Below are positions 1-9,711 of a stretch of DNA of 52,826 nt, piece by piece. The DNA comes from Selenomonadaceae bacterium. Lineage in GTDB: Bacteria; Bacillota; Negativicutes; Selenomonadales; Selenomonadaceae. Under the pieces are notes generated by a model, which was not told the origin of the DNA, searched no databases, and saw only the letters and a program-made list of their open reading frames with translations. Where the stretch lies: positions 1 through 52,826 of the forward strand of contig JAFZIV010000047.1 in assembly GCA_017554235.1 (NCBI GenBank). The letters run 5' to 3'. Made by a program: the position numbers and the translations under genes. Positions within the stretch are counted from its first letter, which is position 1; every line of letters begins with the position of its first letter.

Positions 1-3000
1 CCAATCTTCGTAAAATGATACGTCTTTCCGTCTGTTGCTATGTACGAAATTTTCCCGTCTTTGTTACTCAAATTGTCTTTGGATTTTACCGTTACCGTCG
101 TCTTATTGTCCGCCGTTTCTACGACTTCCAAATTCCCTTCCAGTAATTTCCCTATCACCTCATTGCTTACCGTGTAGCCATTTCCGCTGAATTCCCCGTC
201 TTTCTTCGTCCCGTCATTTACCTTCAAGATTACTTCCGCATTGTTTTCTTTCGTAATTTCTCCTGCTTCTACACTGACTTTGTACTCTATCATTTCCCCA
301 TTCGGATTCGTTATTTTGTACGTGTAACTTCCATCAACATTTGGCGTAAACGTATATGAGTTCGTTCCGTCTTTGTATGTCTTTGATCCGTCTGCATTTT
401 CCGTTATCTTATTCGCTACTTCTTCTTTAAATCTAACAGTCGTCTTTCCTTCGACGTTCACTACTTCCAACTTATTCTTCAATAAAGTTTCTATGTCTGT
501 ATTTGTGACGGAATAGCCCCCGTCTTCAAATATTCCGTCTACTATCTTTCCGTCTTTTACACTTATCGTCACCGGCACTCGCGTATCACTTACTACTAAG
601 CCCGGCTTAATGTTGATGTTGTACTTCGTATTTTCTTTCGTCGCGCTTATCGTGTACACGCCATTTTCATTTTTGGCTATGCTGTTGTATACTCCATTTG
701 TTGCACTTACATCGCCTGTCTTGTAATTCTCATTCGTTTCCTTATTCGTTATCGACACTGTAGTTTGACACGGTCCCGTTATCTGCGTTATGTCTATCGG
801 ATCATTATATTTCACATTGAAATTTTCCGTGAACTGCGAGCCGTCCGCATTCTTCGTTATCTCATATCCATTCACCAATTCCAGCGACAACGTACCATTC
901 CCGTCTTCGTTTATGTAAAAGACCCCGTCGCTTACTTCTATGTTGATGTTGTATATCTTCTGCAAGTCGCCTTGCTCTACCGTTACTTCATATTTTACTC
1001 CGCTTGTCTCATCCTCATACGTGTACACGTTTCCACTCTTCGTGAATTTGTAGATCTTATCGTTCGTGTCTTTGTACGTATAATTTCCATTGCCGTCATT
1101 CGTCAACGCTCCGCTGTCTTTTGCCGCCAATGTCGTATTCAGTCCGTCCAACGTCTCCACGACTTCCAATTTTCCATTCAGCAATTCAGATATAACGCCA
1201 TTAGTATTTGTAACCTTATTGTCATTGGTTACGGTATAACCACCGCCACTGGTTACTACGTTATCCGTTTTCGTCATATCTCCGACGTTAATTTTAACTT
1301 CATAAGTCAAAGTGCCAGGTACTACCTCAACATTGTAGGTTGTCGAACCATTAACATAAGTATACGTTCCGTCCGTATTTTTGATGAACTCGTAACCGGT
1401 GCCGTCTTTCGTAACATTATAAGTTGTAGTATCGTCTGCATTTTTAGTAGTTTCAGTAACTGTAACGCCGTCATTAAATTTTAAAGTCGTTCCTGTCCCG
1501 TCTTCGTTTTTAACTACTTCCAATACGCCGGATAAAAGCGTTGTAATATCGTCGGCACCTTCACCTGTAATGGTATAATCTGTAGTGTCGGCATTTTCTA
1601 AATTAAATCCGTTACTTGTAACTTTTCCATTTACTAATTTTATGGTAGCCGATTTTGTCGTGGAATTTAAATCAGCTGTGATGATACCAGGATTTACTGC
1701 AATTTTATATGCGATTCCATTTTCCACATATGTAAAAGTCATACCGTCTCTATCAATTTTATATTCTTTATTGCTAGAATCATCGTTTTTTACTATCTTA
1801 TAAGTAGTTGTCCCGTCGGGATTGTCTATTATGTCATTAACTGTAACTTTATTGCTATCAAATTCCAATGTTGTTGTGTCATGCTCATTATCTCGATCGA
1901 CAACCTTTAAAATTCCACCACTCAACATATTTATGATGTAATCATAGTCATCACTAAGATTAGTGCTATCTCCTCCCAAGAGACCTGCAATCAAATTAGC
2001 ACCATCGATGCCGGACTGATCACTAGACATGACTTTAAAATAATACCCATTACTTGTAAATGTACCGTTCTGATAATCACCGTCATTGACGAAAATATCC
2101 ATCCAAATTGTTTCGTTAATAACTTCAGGATCATTATCCCCCTGCGTAGTGATATTGCCGGGATTTATAATAAAGTTGTAATAAGTGTGGTCGCCAACTT
2201 TTAATTTAACCGAATATGTGCCGTCGCCGTTATCCTTCAAGCCACCATTCCCAACGGAATAATATTTATCGTACCCTATCACTACAAAAGTTTTTTGTTC
2301 GTCATCTGTCTTAATGATTTCGCCAGTGATTTTAAAATCACTAATATCTGCGTCATCAAGATTATTCGTAGTGTAACCGGGCTTTGAGCTGTCGCTGGAG
2401 TCTTTAGTATCAAATGAATAAGGAGGCCACGCAGTTGAACTATAAGTTCCATTTGAAACGTTGATAGTAATAGTATAGTAAATATCTTCGCCATTTTCTT
2501 CGGTTTCGGTAAATTCTTCAATCGGTTTAGGATCAGGTTCATCAGGGATATTATTTACGCCCATCTTCAAGTAAATCGTATTATCAGCTGGCGAATTTTT
2601 AGCGGAAGTAATTTCGGCATTTAAGTCAGCGTCAGTGCCTGTGGAGGCTGTCCAATCATTTTTATTATTGGTGAACTTGAAATTGTAACCGAATTGCGAA
2701 GACTTTATTAACGCCTTAGAGAAATAATTTGTATCGTCAACTTTAAATTCCGTATTTCCTTCGGGATTGAGAATATCAAATTCTACAAAACTTGGATTGA
2801 CGGTGTAAAAATAATTTTTGCCACTTTTAGCGTACATACTACTTTTGCCAGTGTTGTTATAACGAATATCTAAAATTTCGCCGCTACTGTCGTGCAGAGA
2901 ATGCATATTCAAACTTTCTACCGTGACAAGATTTGCCGGATCAACGCTACCCGCTGTGCTAAGTTCGTTATAACGCTGAATGGTGGCATTCTGTAAAAAT

Positions 3001-6000
3001 GCTGACAAAAGCGGTTGCCTTGTTGTATCGTTGGGATTATCGGGATTAGTGTAAACTCTCCACAAAGCTTCGGAATTTGTACCATCTTTATCAATATTCC
3101 ATTTAGAATAAATTTCTGAAACGTCGGGATTATCGCCCGTGTTTTTAACGTTATCTTGTTCAGGAGTATCACCGCCGCCGAAAAGTTTTAAATCGGTTTG
3201 CCCATTTGCATTATAAACATTTTCAAACGACGCATTTTCATTTGAAACATAACCGGCAATTCCGCCGAGATAAGTGCCGGTTTTAATTTCACCTAAGTTG
3301 TAGGAATTAGTCACTTTATCAAAAGAAGATTCCGAATAACCTATCAATCCGCCTACATATCTACCTTGATTGACAGTACCTAAATTATAAACGTTAGAAA
3401 GTATCCCATAATTTAAATATCCTATGATACCTCCAACATATCCTGACTTTTTTCCGTATCCGGTAACTGTCCCCGTATTATACGAATTTGTCAAAATGCT
3501 ATCGTCCCAATAGCGGCTACCATACAAATAACCTAAAAGTCCGCCTACTTTGCCATGACCTTTGATATTTGCGGAATTGAAGAGTTGATCCTCCTTCAAT
3601 ATTGAAGGACAGTATACGTAAGCAAAAATACCACCTGCATACTCGCCCGAAGACGTAACATTTCCTTCATTCCAACTTTGTTTTATGCTTACCAGATATT
3701 CTGAAGAATAGTCGTCGCCTATTTTACCTGCAATACCACCTGCATAACCTTCGGCATTTATAACGCCGGAGTTTGAAACTCTATCAAAAGATAAGCTTTT
3801 CTCTTCATCATTAAGATTAGGATAATTATCATCGCCGGATGATTCAGACAAACCAATTATACCGCCTGCAATACTACCGGAGATTATTGAACCTTTATTA
3901 GTGACATTTGTAAAAAAAACATTTCCATGTCTTTTGTATCCGAGAATGCCGCCGCCGCTGTAAGATGAAGTAATCTTACCGAAATTTTCTACGTTCTCAA
4001 AATTTACTGTGGGAAAACCCGGTACAGCGTAAAGTCCATAATCGTTATCTCTATAATATTCACTACCATCGAGTTCATACCACCCATTTAATTGCTCAGC
4101 AATATTCTTGGGAAGTTCAAAATAATAATCTTTTCCGTCCTTATCACTATAAAAAGGTACTACTTGCGTATCTTGATCTATAGTACTGCCATAGCCGATA
4201 CTTCCGACAAGTCCGCCTGCGTAATTTCCTTTAATGCTATTAGTATCACCCAACAAAGAAACGTTTTTGATAGAAGTATTTAAAGGGTCTGCTTTATTAA
4301 CCCAACCGGCATAGTCATCTACAGTTCCGCCTAAATAGCCAATCATGCCAATAAGCGCACCGGCATTTTCTGAATTTGCAGTGCCGACAGTAAAATTTTT
4401 CAGTCGAAGATTTTTAACAGTACCGGAAAATACGGAGAATAATCCTACATGGTCGCTTAATGTGTTGTTAGTTTTTAAACCGCTGATTGTAAAGTTTAAA
4501 CCATTGAAATTGACTAATTCACTTTTAGCAAAATAATCCCTAAAATCCATACTATAACCCAACGGCTTGAAAGATGAAATAGAAGAAGCATTTATGTCGC
4601 TGTCAAGCATATAGTTGCCATGAATTTTTCCTTCCGTCGGCGAAAGTTGATCTTCAGCAGTCCATTTACTGAAATTGATATTCTGCAAATCTGTGACATT
4701 TTCGACAAGCCTGTAATCGTTAATTGTTTGAGTATCGCCGTTAAATTTTTGGGCAGTCCACCCAAGATAATTGGCAGAATCCGGCATATTTTTATCGCCG
4801 ATTGCGTCTGCGATAAAATATTTGTACTTTGAATTGTCACTGCTACCATAAATATCATTATAATTTTTGCTCAAAGCTGAATAAGCAGAGCTGTACGTTG
4901 AATTTGAATTAGTGTCCGTCCAATCTAAAGTGGTAACTGTATCAGTATATTGCATGCCTTCAACGACGCCGTTAAAATAAATTGCAAGTGCAAGTTTTTT
5001 CGTCGGATCACTTTCTCCGAGTTTTTCTTTTATAGCCTCGTCCATTGCCATAGCTACAATAATTTTATCGTTATCGTCAGTGGCTGAACGTATTTGCGTT
5101 TGATAGAAGTAATATAAATTTACGAGTGCCTCATAGTTTGCCTTGCTTACGTCAACGTTATTGTTATATTTGTCGTCATAAGCGAAATTTATAAGTTCAC
5201 CGTCAGAGTCTTTATAAAGATAAATGTTATAATGTTCAGCAAGCGCGTTAATAAATACGTCCATATCCTCAACGTCATCCAAATCAAAACTGAATGGATT
5301 TTTTAATTCAAAGGAACTGGCGTCACTTGTCGTAACTTTGTAACCGACTTCTACGGGATTGTTTGAATAAAAAGTAACTTTATCGCCGGTAAGTATATTG
5401 CCATTAGCATCTGTAATATTTTTAGTGTTGCGAATTTGAATTGTGTTGCCTTCGACTTTCAGACTGTTTGCCTGCACTTGTCCGAGAAACATAACGTCGC
5501 CGTCAGCAACGTCATAAGTTCCCATGATGTCGGAACTTTTCAAGCCGCCGTTATTAATTAATGAGGTGTCAATCATACCGAACGAAGGAACTGAACCGCT
5601 ATTTAAATAGGTGTTTATATCGCTGTCAGACAAAGAACGCGTTGAAACGTAAAAATTCTTTGTCACGACTTTAGAATCAGGACCAAATAAAATGCCACTG
5701 GGATTAATGATATAAAAATTCTTAATGGCGTCAGCATTAATTTGCCCGTAAATCAGCGAAGGATTTTTAAACGACACGTAGTTAAGCATATTGTTCATTC
5801 CGCTGAAATTCACAATCTCGCCTTTGCCTACAGAAAAATCGCGCCAATTAATGAAGGCATTACCTGTCCCCTTAATGTTCATTACGCCTGCATTGGACGT
5901 GATACTGTCGATATGCTCTCTGTGTTGCGTTGAAGGTTCAACCGGCAATGCTTTCAAGGTATTTTGATTTATGAACATACTACTTAAGAAGGCAACGCCG

Positions 6001-6056
6001 CCCAAAAGCAATTTACACAAGGCTTTATACTGTTTTTTCCGTATCTTCCTTAACAT
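1..6056 (-). CDS. Giant TpsA-family exoprotein (filamentous haemagglutinin-like), C-terminus beyond window
   Basis: The minus frame opens with ATG at 6054-6056 and has no stop I could find down to base 3 (2018 codons), so the C-terminus is off the left edge. Seen: a basic N-terminus and hydrophobic segment (about residues 1-37), then a TPS secretion domain with the hallmarks INWRDFSVG and NPSGILFG (about residues 70-125). Residues about 560-955 (nt 4380-3200) carry about ten GLUG-type motifs such as YAGGLVGS, KVGGLLGY and YVGGLIGY. The last 640 residues are five or six diverged repeats of about 110-130 residues, each with a xLLxGxLEVV signature (for example near nt 120-150, 440-490, 1130-1190, 1470-1545, 1860-1930). 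Known of the family: the TPS domain targets the protein to its TpsB partner for export, usually as an adhesin. The partner gene ends 115 bp upstream. Long plus-strand frames here are antisense shadows. Confidence 0.9.
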   Translation of the reverse strand, partial: MLRKIRKKQYKALCKLLLGGVAFLSSMFINQNTLKALPVEPSTQHREHIDSITSNAGVMNIKGTGNAFINWRDFSVGKGEIVNFSGMNNMLNYVSFKNPSLIYGQINADAIKNFYIINPSGILFGPDSKVVTKNFYVSTRSLSDSDINTYLNSGSVPSFGMIDTSLINNGGLKSSDIMGTYDVADGDVMFLGQVQANSLKVEGNTIQIRNTKNITDANGNILTGDKVTFYSNNPVEVGYKVTTSDASSFELKNPFSFDLDDVEDMDVFINALAEHYNIYLYKDSDGELINFAYDDKYNNNVDVSKANYEALVNLYYFYQTQIRSATDDNDKIIVAMAMDEAIKEKLGESDPTKKLALAIYFNGVVEGMQYTDTVTTLDWTDTNSNSTYSSAYSALSKNYNDIYGSSDNSKYKYFIADAIGDKNMPDSANYLGWTAQKFNGDTQTINDYRLVENVTDLQNINFSKWTAEDQLSPTEGKIHGNYMLDSDINASSISSFKPLGYSMDFRDYFAKSELVNFNGLNFTISGLKTNNTLSDHVGLFSVFSGTVKNLRLKNFTVGTANSENAGALIGMIGYLGGTVDDYAGWVNKADPLNTSIKNVSLLGDTNSIKGNYAGGLVGSIGYGSTIDQDTQVVPFYSDKDGKDYYFELPKNIAEQLNGWYELDGSEYYRDNDYGLYAVPGFPTVNFENVENFGKITSSYSGGGILGYKRHGNVFFTNVTNKGSIISGSIAGGIIGLSESSGDDNYPNLNDEEKSLSFDRVSNSGVINAEGYAGGIAGKIGDDYSSEYLVSIKQSWNEGNVTSSGEYAGGIFAYVYCPSILKEDQLFNSANIKGHGKVGGLLGYLYGSRYWDDSILTNSYNTGTVTGYGKKSGYVGGIIGYLNYGILSNVYNLGTVNQGRYVGGLIGYSESSFDKVTNSYNLGEIKTGTYLGGIAGYVSNENASFENVYNANGQTDLKLFGGGDTPEQDNVKNTGDNPDVSEIYSKWNIDKDGTNSEALWRVYTNPDNPNDTTRQPLLSAFLQNATIQRYNELSTAGSVDPANLVTVESLNMHSLHDSSGEILDIRYNNTGKSSMYAKSGKNYFYTVNPSFVEFDILNPEGNTEFKVDDTNYFSKALIKSSQFGYNFKFTNNKNDWTASTGTDADLNAEITSAKNSPADNTIYLKMGVNNIPDEPDPKPIEEFTETEENGEDIYYTITINVSNGTYSSTAWPPYSFDTKDSSDSSKPGYTTNNLDDADISDFKITGEIIKTDDEQKTFVVIGYDKYYSVGNGGLKDNGDGTYSVKLKVGDHTYYNFIINPGNITTQGDNDPEVINETIWMDIFVNDGDYQNGTFTSNGYYFKVMSSDQSGIDGANLIAGLLGGDSTNLSDDYDYIINMLSGGILKVVDRDNEHDTTTLEFDSNKVTVNDIIDNPDGTTTYKIVKNDDSSNKEYKIDRDGMTFTYVENGIAYKIAVNPGIITADLNSTTKSATIKLVNGKVTSNGFNLENADTTDYTITGEGADDITTLLSGVLEVVKNEDGTGTTLKFNDGVTVTETTKNADDTTTYNVTKDGTGYEFIKNTDGTYTYVNGSTTYNVEVVPGTLTYEVKINVGDMTKTDNVVTSGGGYTVTNDNKVTNTNGVISELLNGKLEVVETLDGLNTTLAAKDSGALTNDGNGNYTYKDTNDKIYKFTKSGNVYTYEDETSGVKYEVTVEQGDLQKIYNINIEVSDGVFYINEDGNGTLSLELVNGYEITKNADGSQFTENFNVKYNDPIDITQITGPCQTTVSITNKETNENYKTGDVSATNGVYNSIAKNENGVYTISATKENTKYNINIKPGLVVSDTRVPVTISVKDGKIVDGIFEDGGYSVTNTDIETLLKNKLEVVNVEGKTTVRFKEEVANKITENADGSKTYKDGTNSYTFTPNVDGSYTYKITNPNGEMIEYKVSVEAGEITKENNAEVILKVNDGTKKDGEFSGNGYTVSNEVIGKLLEGNLEVVETADNKTTVTVKSKDNLSNKDGKISYIATDGKTYHFTKI

Positions 6057-6062
6057 AAAAAC

Positions 6063-6101
6063 GCCGCTCTTCTCTAGATTTTATACCAGAGATTAGGCGG
6101 C
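6063..6101 (-). promoter_or_regulatory. Hairpin covering the tpsA ribosome-binding region
   Basis: On the minus strand GCCGC (6101-6097) pairs with GCGGC (6067-6063), and TCTCT (6092-6088) with AGAGA (6075-6071). A T-run follows, then the tpsA ATG at 6056. The only Shine-Dalgarno-like stretch (AGAGAAGA, 6075-6068) is in the 3' arm, so folding would hide it. A TATAAAAT box lies in the loop. It could be an attenuator or translational switch between tpsB and tpsA; function is inferred from position only. Confidence 0.5.
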
Positions 6102-6170
6102 TTCCCTCCATTCGTTTTATTAAATTTACTCTAAGACAAATATAATGTCGCATTTTAAAAATTGAAAAAA

Positions 6171-7922
6171 TCAGAAAATCTTTCCTACCATAAACCAAAA
6201 ACGTTGTTTTTTATCGTCTGAAGCTACTTGAAGATTATTGCCAATTTTTCTTGCGTAGTCCAGTTTGACGAAATAATCATCGGGCTTGGCATAATTTAAT
6301 TCAATTCCCCAAGATTTAATCGTATGAATATCGTGTTCAATTTTGTATCCTGCGCCGCCTATATCTAAAAAGGCACTAAGGGATAATCCCGGCTCATCTG
6401 TATGCCAAATAAATTCAGTCTTTGTCAAGTAACCTTCATCGCCTGCGCCGTCTCCGTCTGCATAACCGCGAACGCCGGTCGCTCCTCCAATTTGCATTTG
6501 TTCAGAAGAATTTAAACCCCTACTTGCATTCTGAAAAGTCAAGTTCGTATGAAATTCGCAAGCTTTTGAAAATAATTTTCTATAATCAAGAACAAGTTGC
6601 GATTTGAAAAAATGTCCCTCACTTCCCGTAAGTTCAGCCAACTCACGCGCACTTTCTGTTCGCGGTGAATTATAACCGCCATAAATTGTAAATGAATAAT
6701 TAAATAAGTCATTAAAAAGTGAACGATTATAACCGCTAACGCCCAAAGTTGCAGTATGGACATAACTTTCATTTTGATTATGCGTGGGAAACAGCTCTGG
6801 AAAAAGTTCAACCATAATTCCGTAACTTGAAAAATCATAATCTACGGAACTCGTAACTTTTCGGAATTTGTAGCCATAATTCCAAGTAAATCCGTCATGA
6901 ATAGTTTTCCAAACTGGAGTAGTTCCATGAATTTGCAAATCTATCGAATGTCCACCGGAGTCTTTAATAAGATCGGAATTCAATCCGTGTTGATGATAAG
7001 TTGTACGTCCAAATGAAAATCCTAACCGCGAAGTAGTTTTTCTGTCGGTTATCCAGCTATAATCAAAACTGTAATTGTCCAAATTTTTATCAAACAACTG
7101 TCCCAATGCCGATTTTTTACTGGAAAGTAATCCACTTACTTCAAATCGACTGCCGCGATTGTCGATATTGTAAATGTCGTAGATTATACCTGCGCGGTAT
7201 CTTCCCGAATACTTACTGCCATAATTCTCCAGATAAAAAATTCCGCGTTTAGTTTTGTCGTCAATTACATTGATATTCAGATTTATTCTTTGCGTTGCAG
7301 TATCAGGTATCAATGCACCTCTTGCTTGAATGCCTCCAATCTCATTGATAAGATACAAAACATTTTCTATTTTGTCATTTTCAACCATATGATTTTGGCT
7401 GATATTTTCGCCAACTTTTTGCAAAATATCATCGGCAATGTGACTTTCATTGTCAAAAATAACTTTACCAAAATTTGGCGACATAATTTTAATTCTTACA
7501 GTGCCGTCAGTTGAATCTTGTTCTGGAATGTAAGCTACTGCCGCGAGCCATCCTTTTGTGCGACAATAATATTTAATTTTAAGTGCTAAATCCCTAAGCT
7601 GATTAATATCCACTTGCTGATTAATATACGGATCGATTATGTGTTGGACGCTTGATTGATCAATATCTTCTATATCAGAATCGATAATTATTCCTTTCAA
7701 ATTAAACGTTTCTTCAGGAATATTTTCAGTTTCCGGCTTATCAATATCACGCGTGTCAACTTCGACATTTTCAATTACTTTTTTTTCATCATCGCCTGCT
7801 GCTTGACGAGCTGCTTCGCGCGAAATATCAGCAGTATTCACATCTTCCGCATTAGCAGTACTTGCAAAAAAACAATAAACCGCAGAAAAAATAATTACAC
7901 CTGTACTAAATTTACTTTTCAA
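6171..7922 (-). CDS. TpsB-family two-partner secretion outer-membrane transporter (ShlB/FhaC/HecB type)
   Basis: 583 residues, the usual size for TpsB. Seen: signal peptide 1-25 ending STANA; a POTRA_2-like domain at about 72-145 (QLRDLALKIKYYCRTKGW); a second POTRA at about 146-215; then a beta-barrel rich in alternating aromatic and polar residues. The conserved loop-6 motif VRGY is present in GATGVRGYADGDGAG, and the protein ends in phenylalanine (MVGKIF), the usual outer-membrane barrel signature. Known role: POTRA domains bind the TPS domain of the partner and the barrel exports it. The partner tpsA starts 115 bp downstream on the same strand. A functional TpsB implies an outer membrane, one of the main reasons to place the organism among diderm Firmicutes. 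Confidence 0.92.
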   Translation of the reverse strand: MKSKFSTGVIIFSAVYCFFASTANAEDVNTADISREAARQAAGDDEKKVIENVEVDTRDIDKPETENIPEETFNLKGIIIDSDIEDIDQSSVQHIIDPYINQQVDINQLRDLALKIKYYCRTKGWLAAVAYIPEQDSTDGTVRIKIMSPNFGKVIFDNESHIADDILQKVGENISQNHMVENDKIENVLYLINEIGGIQARGALIPDTATQRINLNINVIDDKTKRGIFYLENYGSKYSGRYRAGIIYDIYNIDNRGSRFEVSGLLSSKKSALGQLFDKNLDNYSFDYSWITDRKTTSRLGFSFGRTTYHQHGLNSDLIKDSGGHSIDLQIHGTTPVWKTIHDGFTWNYGYKFRKVTSSVDYDFSSYGIMVELFPELFPTHNQNESYVHTATLGVSGYNRSLFNDLFNYSFTIYGGYNSPRTESARELAELTGSEGHFFKSQLVLDYRKLFSKACEFHTNLTFQNASRGLNSSEQMQIGGATGVRGYADGDGAGDEGYLTKTEFIWHTDEPGLSLSAFLDIGGAGYKIEHDIHTIKSWGIELNYAKPDDYFVKLDYARKIGNNLQVASDDKKQRFWFMVGKIF

Positions 7923-8011
7923 TACGCCACTCCTTTACTTATCAAAAAATTTTTTCAATTTAAATTTGGAAATTCTCTCTATCCTTATACGTTTGAATTA
8001 GCAAAAAATTT

Positions 8012-9043
8012 TTATTTATTTATGAGATAAGTTCCAATTTGAAGGCTGTACATAATTGACATGTTAAAAAGAAACGCTGTCATTGCGGAACTTTCTTCCT
8101 TGCTATTTTTTTCAAATTCTTCACGAATTATATCATCAAGTAATGCCGGAGAAAATTTTCCGTAAGTTTGAACCAACTTACTAAAAACATCTTGAGTAAT
8201 AGCATCCAGTGCAAGATATTTTATTTCAGGGTGTTGCTGATAAAATTCTATGCTACTCAAAAATTTATCGCAACAAGAAAAGCCGGTTGCAAAAGATCGA
8301 ACCCATTTTCTGACATTATCAATAACATTGAATTTTGAATGCAAAATTGAACCGGGACGATAACGATAAATGTTTATTGGATCGGGAATCATTAAAAATT
8401 TTTTTGCACAAGAAAGACAATAAATCGTAAAAACTAAATCTTCATTATTCAGCGTAACAGGATAATCAATGTTATTTTCAATCATAAAATCGCGTTTCAG
8501 TAATTTCGACCAAGCAGTCCAAACATACCTTTGCGCGTGGAAATTTTTAATTCGTTCACTTATATTTTCCGTTTCTAAAGTCGGGACAGTTATGTAGTCG
8601 TCCGGTTTAAAACTTTTTACTTGCAAATGCGCACCTTTTAAATACGGTGTATCTGAAGTGAAAAATTTTTCACACTGTACCACATCAGCGTTAAATTTTT
8701 CCGCCAAATAATAAAGTCGTTCAAATGCTGTCTTTACAATCAAGTCGTCACTGTCAAGAAAAAATAAATATTTTCCGACAGCATATTTCATTCCAATATT
8801 TCGCGGGACGGCACAACCGCCGGAATTTTTTTCTGATTCGATAAGTTGTAACCTTCCGTTAAATTTTGGAGAATATTTTTTTACAACATCTCGGCTATTA
8901 TCGGTTGAACAATCGTCAACTACAATAACTTCAAAATCTTGAAAAGTTTGACCAAGAAGACTATCAAGACATTCACCGACATAATTTTCCACGTTGTACA
9001 TGGGAATCACTACGGAAATTTGCGGTATTTTTTTTTCTGTCAT
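8012..9043 (-). CDS. GT2-family glycosyltransferase
   Basis: 343 residues. The N-terminus is a textbook GT-A fold: ISVVIPMYNVENYVGECLDSLL, then EVIVVDDCSTDNS (nucleotide-binding Asp), the DxD-like FLDSDD at about residues 95-100, and a later ED acidic pair in NNEDLVF. The C-terminal 120 residues are helical with no motif I know. Start ATG 9043 has AAGGAGAA upstream. It lies between an exported small protein and tpsB on the same strand, so it is probably co-transcribed with the TPS genes. A plausible target is the TpsA adhesin or a surface polysaccharide, but the sequence does not give the sugar or acceptor. Confidence 0.9.
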   Translation of the reverse strand: MTEKKIPQISVVIPMYNVENYVGECLDSLLGQTFQDFEVIVVDDCSTDNSRDVVKKYSPKFNGRLQLIESEKNSGGCAVPRNIGMKYAVGKYLFFLDSDDLIVKTAFERLYYLAEKFNADVVQCEKFFTSDTPYLKGAHLQVKSFKPDDYITVPTLETENISERIKNFHAQRYVWTAWSKLLKRDFMIENNIDYPVTLNNEDLVFTIYCLSCAKKFLMIPDPINIYRYRPGSILHSKFNVIDNVRKWVRSFATGFSCCDKFLSSIEFYQQHPEIKYLALDAITQDVFSKLVQTYGKFSPALLDDIIREEFEKNSKEESSAMTAFLFNMSIMYSLQIGTYLINK

Positions 9044-9072
9044 GAAAATTCTCCTTCCATAACTAAAATCCT

Positions 9073-9708
9073 TTATGAACGGCTATTTTTTACCTTACAT
9101 CTGTCATAAAGGTCTTGCGTATAGGGATTTAAAATATCTTGGTGAGTAGAATCGTTGATAAAAAGTTCTGGGTTCAAATTACCATAAAACTTTTCGCCCT
9201 TAACCATGTAATATAACATTTCAGCAACACGATTAGGAATAGGGCTTTTTCCGACTGCCGGAAAAGGTTCAAGATATTGACCATTAAATTCAGCAATTAC
9301 CGGATCGATTTCAAAAGGACTAATGTTGCTGTCAACTGTATCACGCATCACAAATCTTGCCCTCCGTGAATCATCATTTTTGTCTCCTTTGTAAAAAACA
9401 GCAAATTCATACATGTTATAAAAATTGCATGTTATGATGAATCTGCCGTCCTTCAATGTTCCGTACTTGATTGTTTTATAGTCCAAGTAATGGGTTTTCT
9501 TATTCGGAAAAATCGGTGAACCACACCCAGCGAAAATAATTTCCGATTGCCCATTCAAAAACCAGTCTTGAGACTCAACTGAATCAATAAAAATATGCGG
9601 AGCAACTTCTACAATTTTTGCTTCTGCCGAATTAAAAATAAAAATCCATATAAAAGTCAGCGAAAAAATTATCCTATAAAGTTTTTCTTTAAATTGCTTA
9701 TTTTTCAT
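9073..9708 (-). CDS. Exported protein of unknown function
   Basis: 211 residues from ATG 9708 (a TTG immediately upstream is also possible). Seen: a basic start, a hydrophobic stretch (IIFSLTFIWIFIFNSAEA) and a likely signal peptidase site after AEA. The mature part is soluble-looking with no motif I recognise; it has two cysteines (FAGCGSP and one near the end). It is the first gene of the minus-strand run leading to the glycosyltransferase and the TPS pair. There is no Shine-Dalgarno in front: the 5' side is directly occupied by a decayed insertion-sequence end (9712 onward), so the native promoter may have been displaced. Confidence 0.75.
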   Translation of the reverse strand: MKNKQFKEKLYRIIFSLTFIWIFIFNSAEAKIVEVAPHIFIDSVESQDWFLNGQSEIIFAGCGSPIFPNKKTHYLDYKTIKYGTLKDGRFIITCNFYNMYEFAVFYKGDKNDDSRRARFVMRDTVDSNISPFEIDPVIAEFNGQYLEPFPAVGKSPIPNRVAEMLYYMVKGEKFYGNLNPELFINDSTHQDILNPYTQDLYDRCKVKNSRS

Positions 9709-9711
9709 CAA

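Noticed and set aside
765..1803. Long plus-strand open frames (239 and 72 codons)
   Set aside because: They are antisense to the intact TpsA frame and are composed of its repeat codons read backward; no start site or family.
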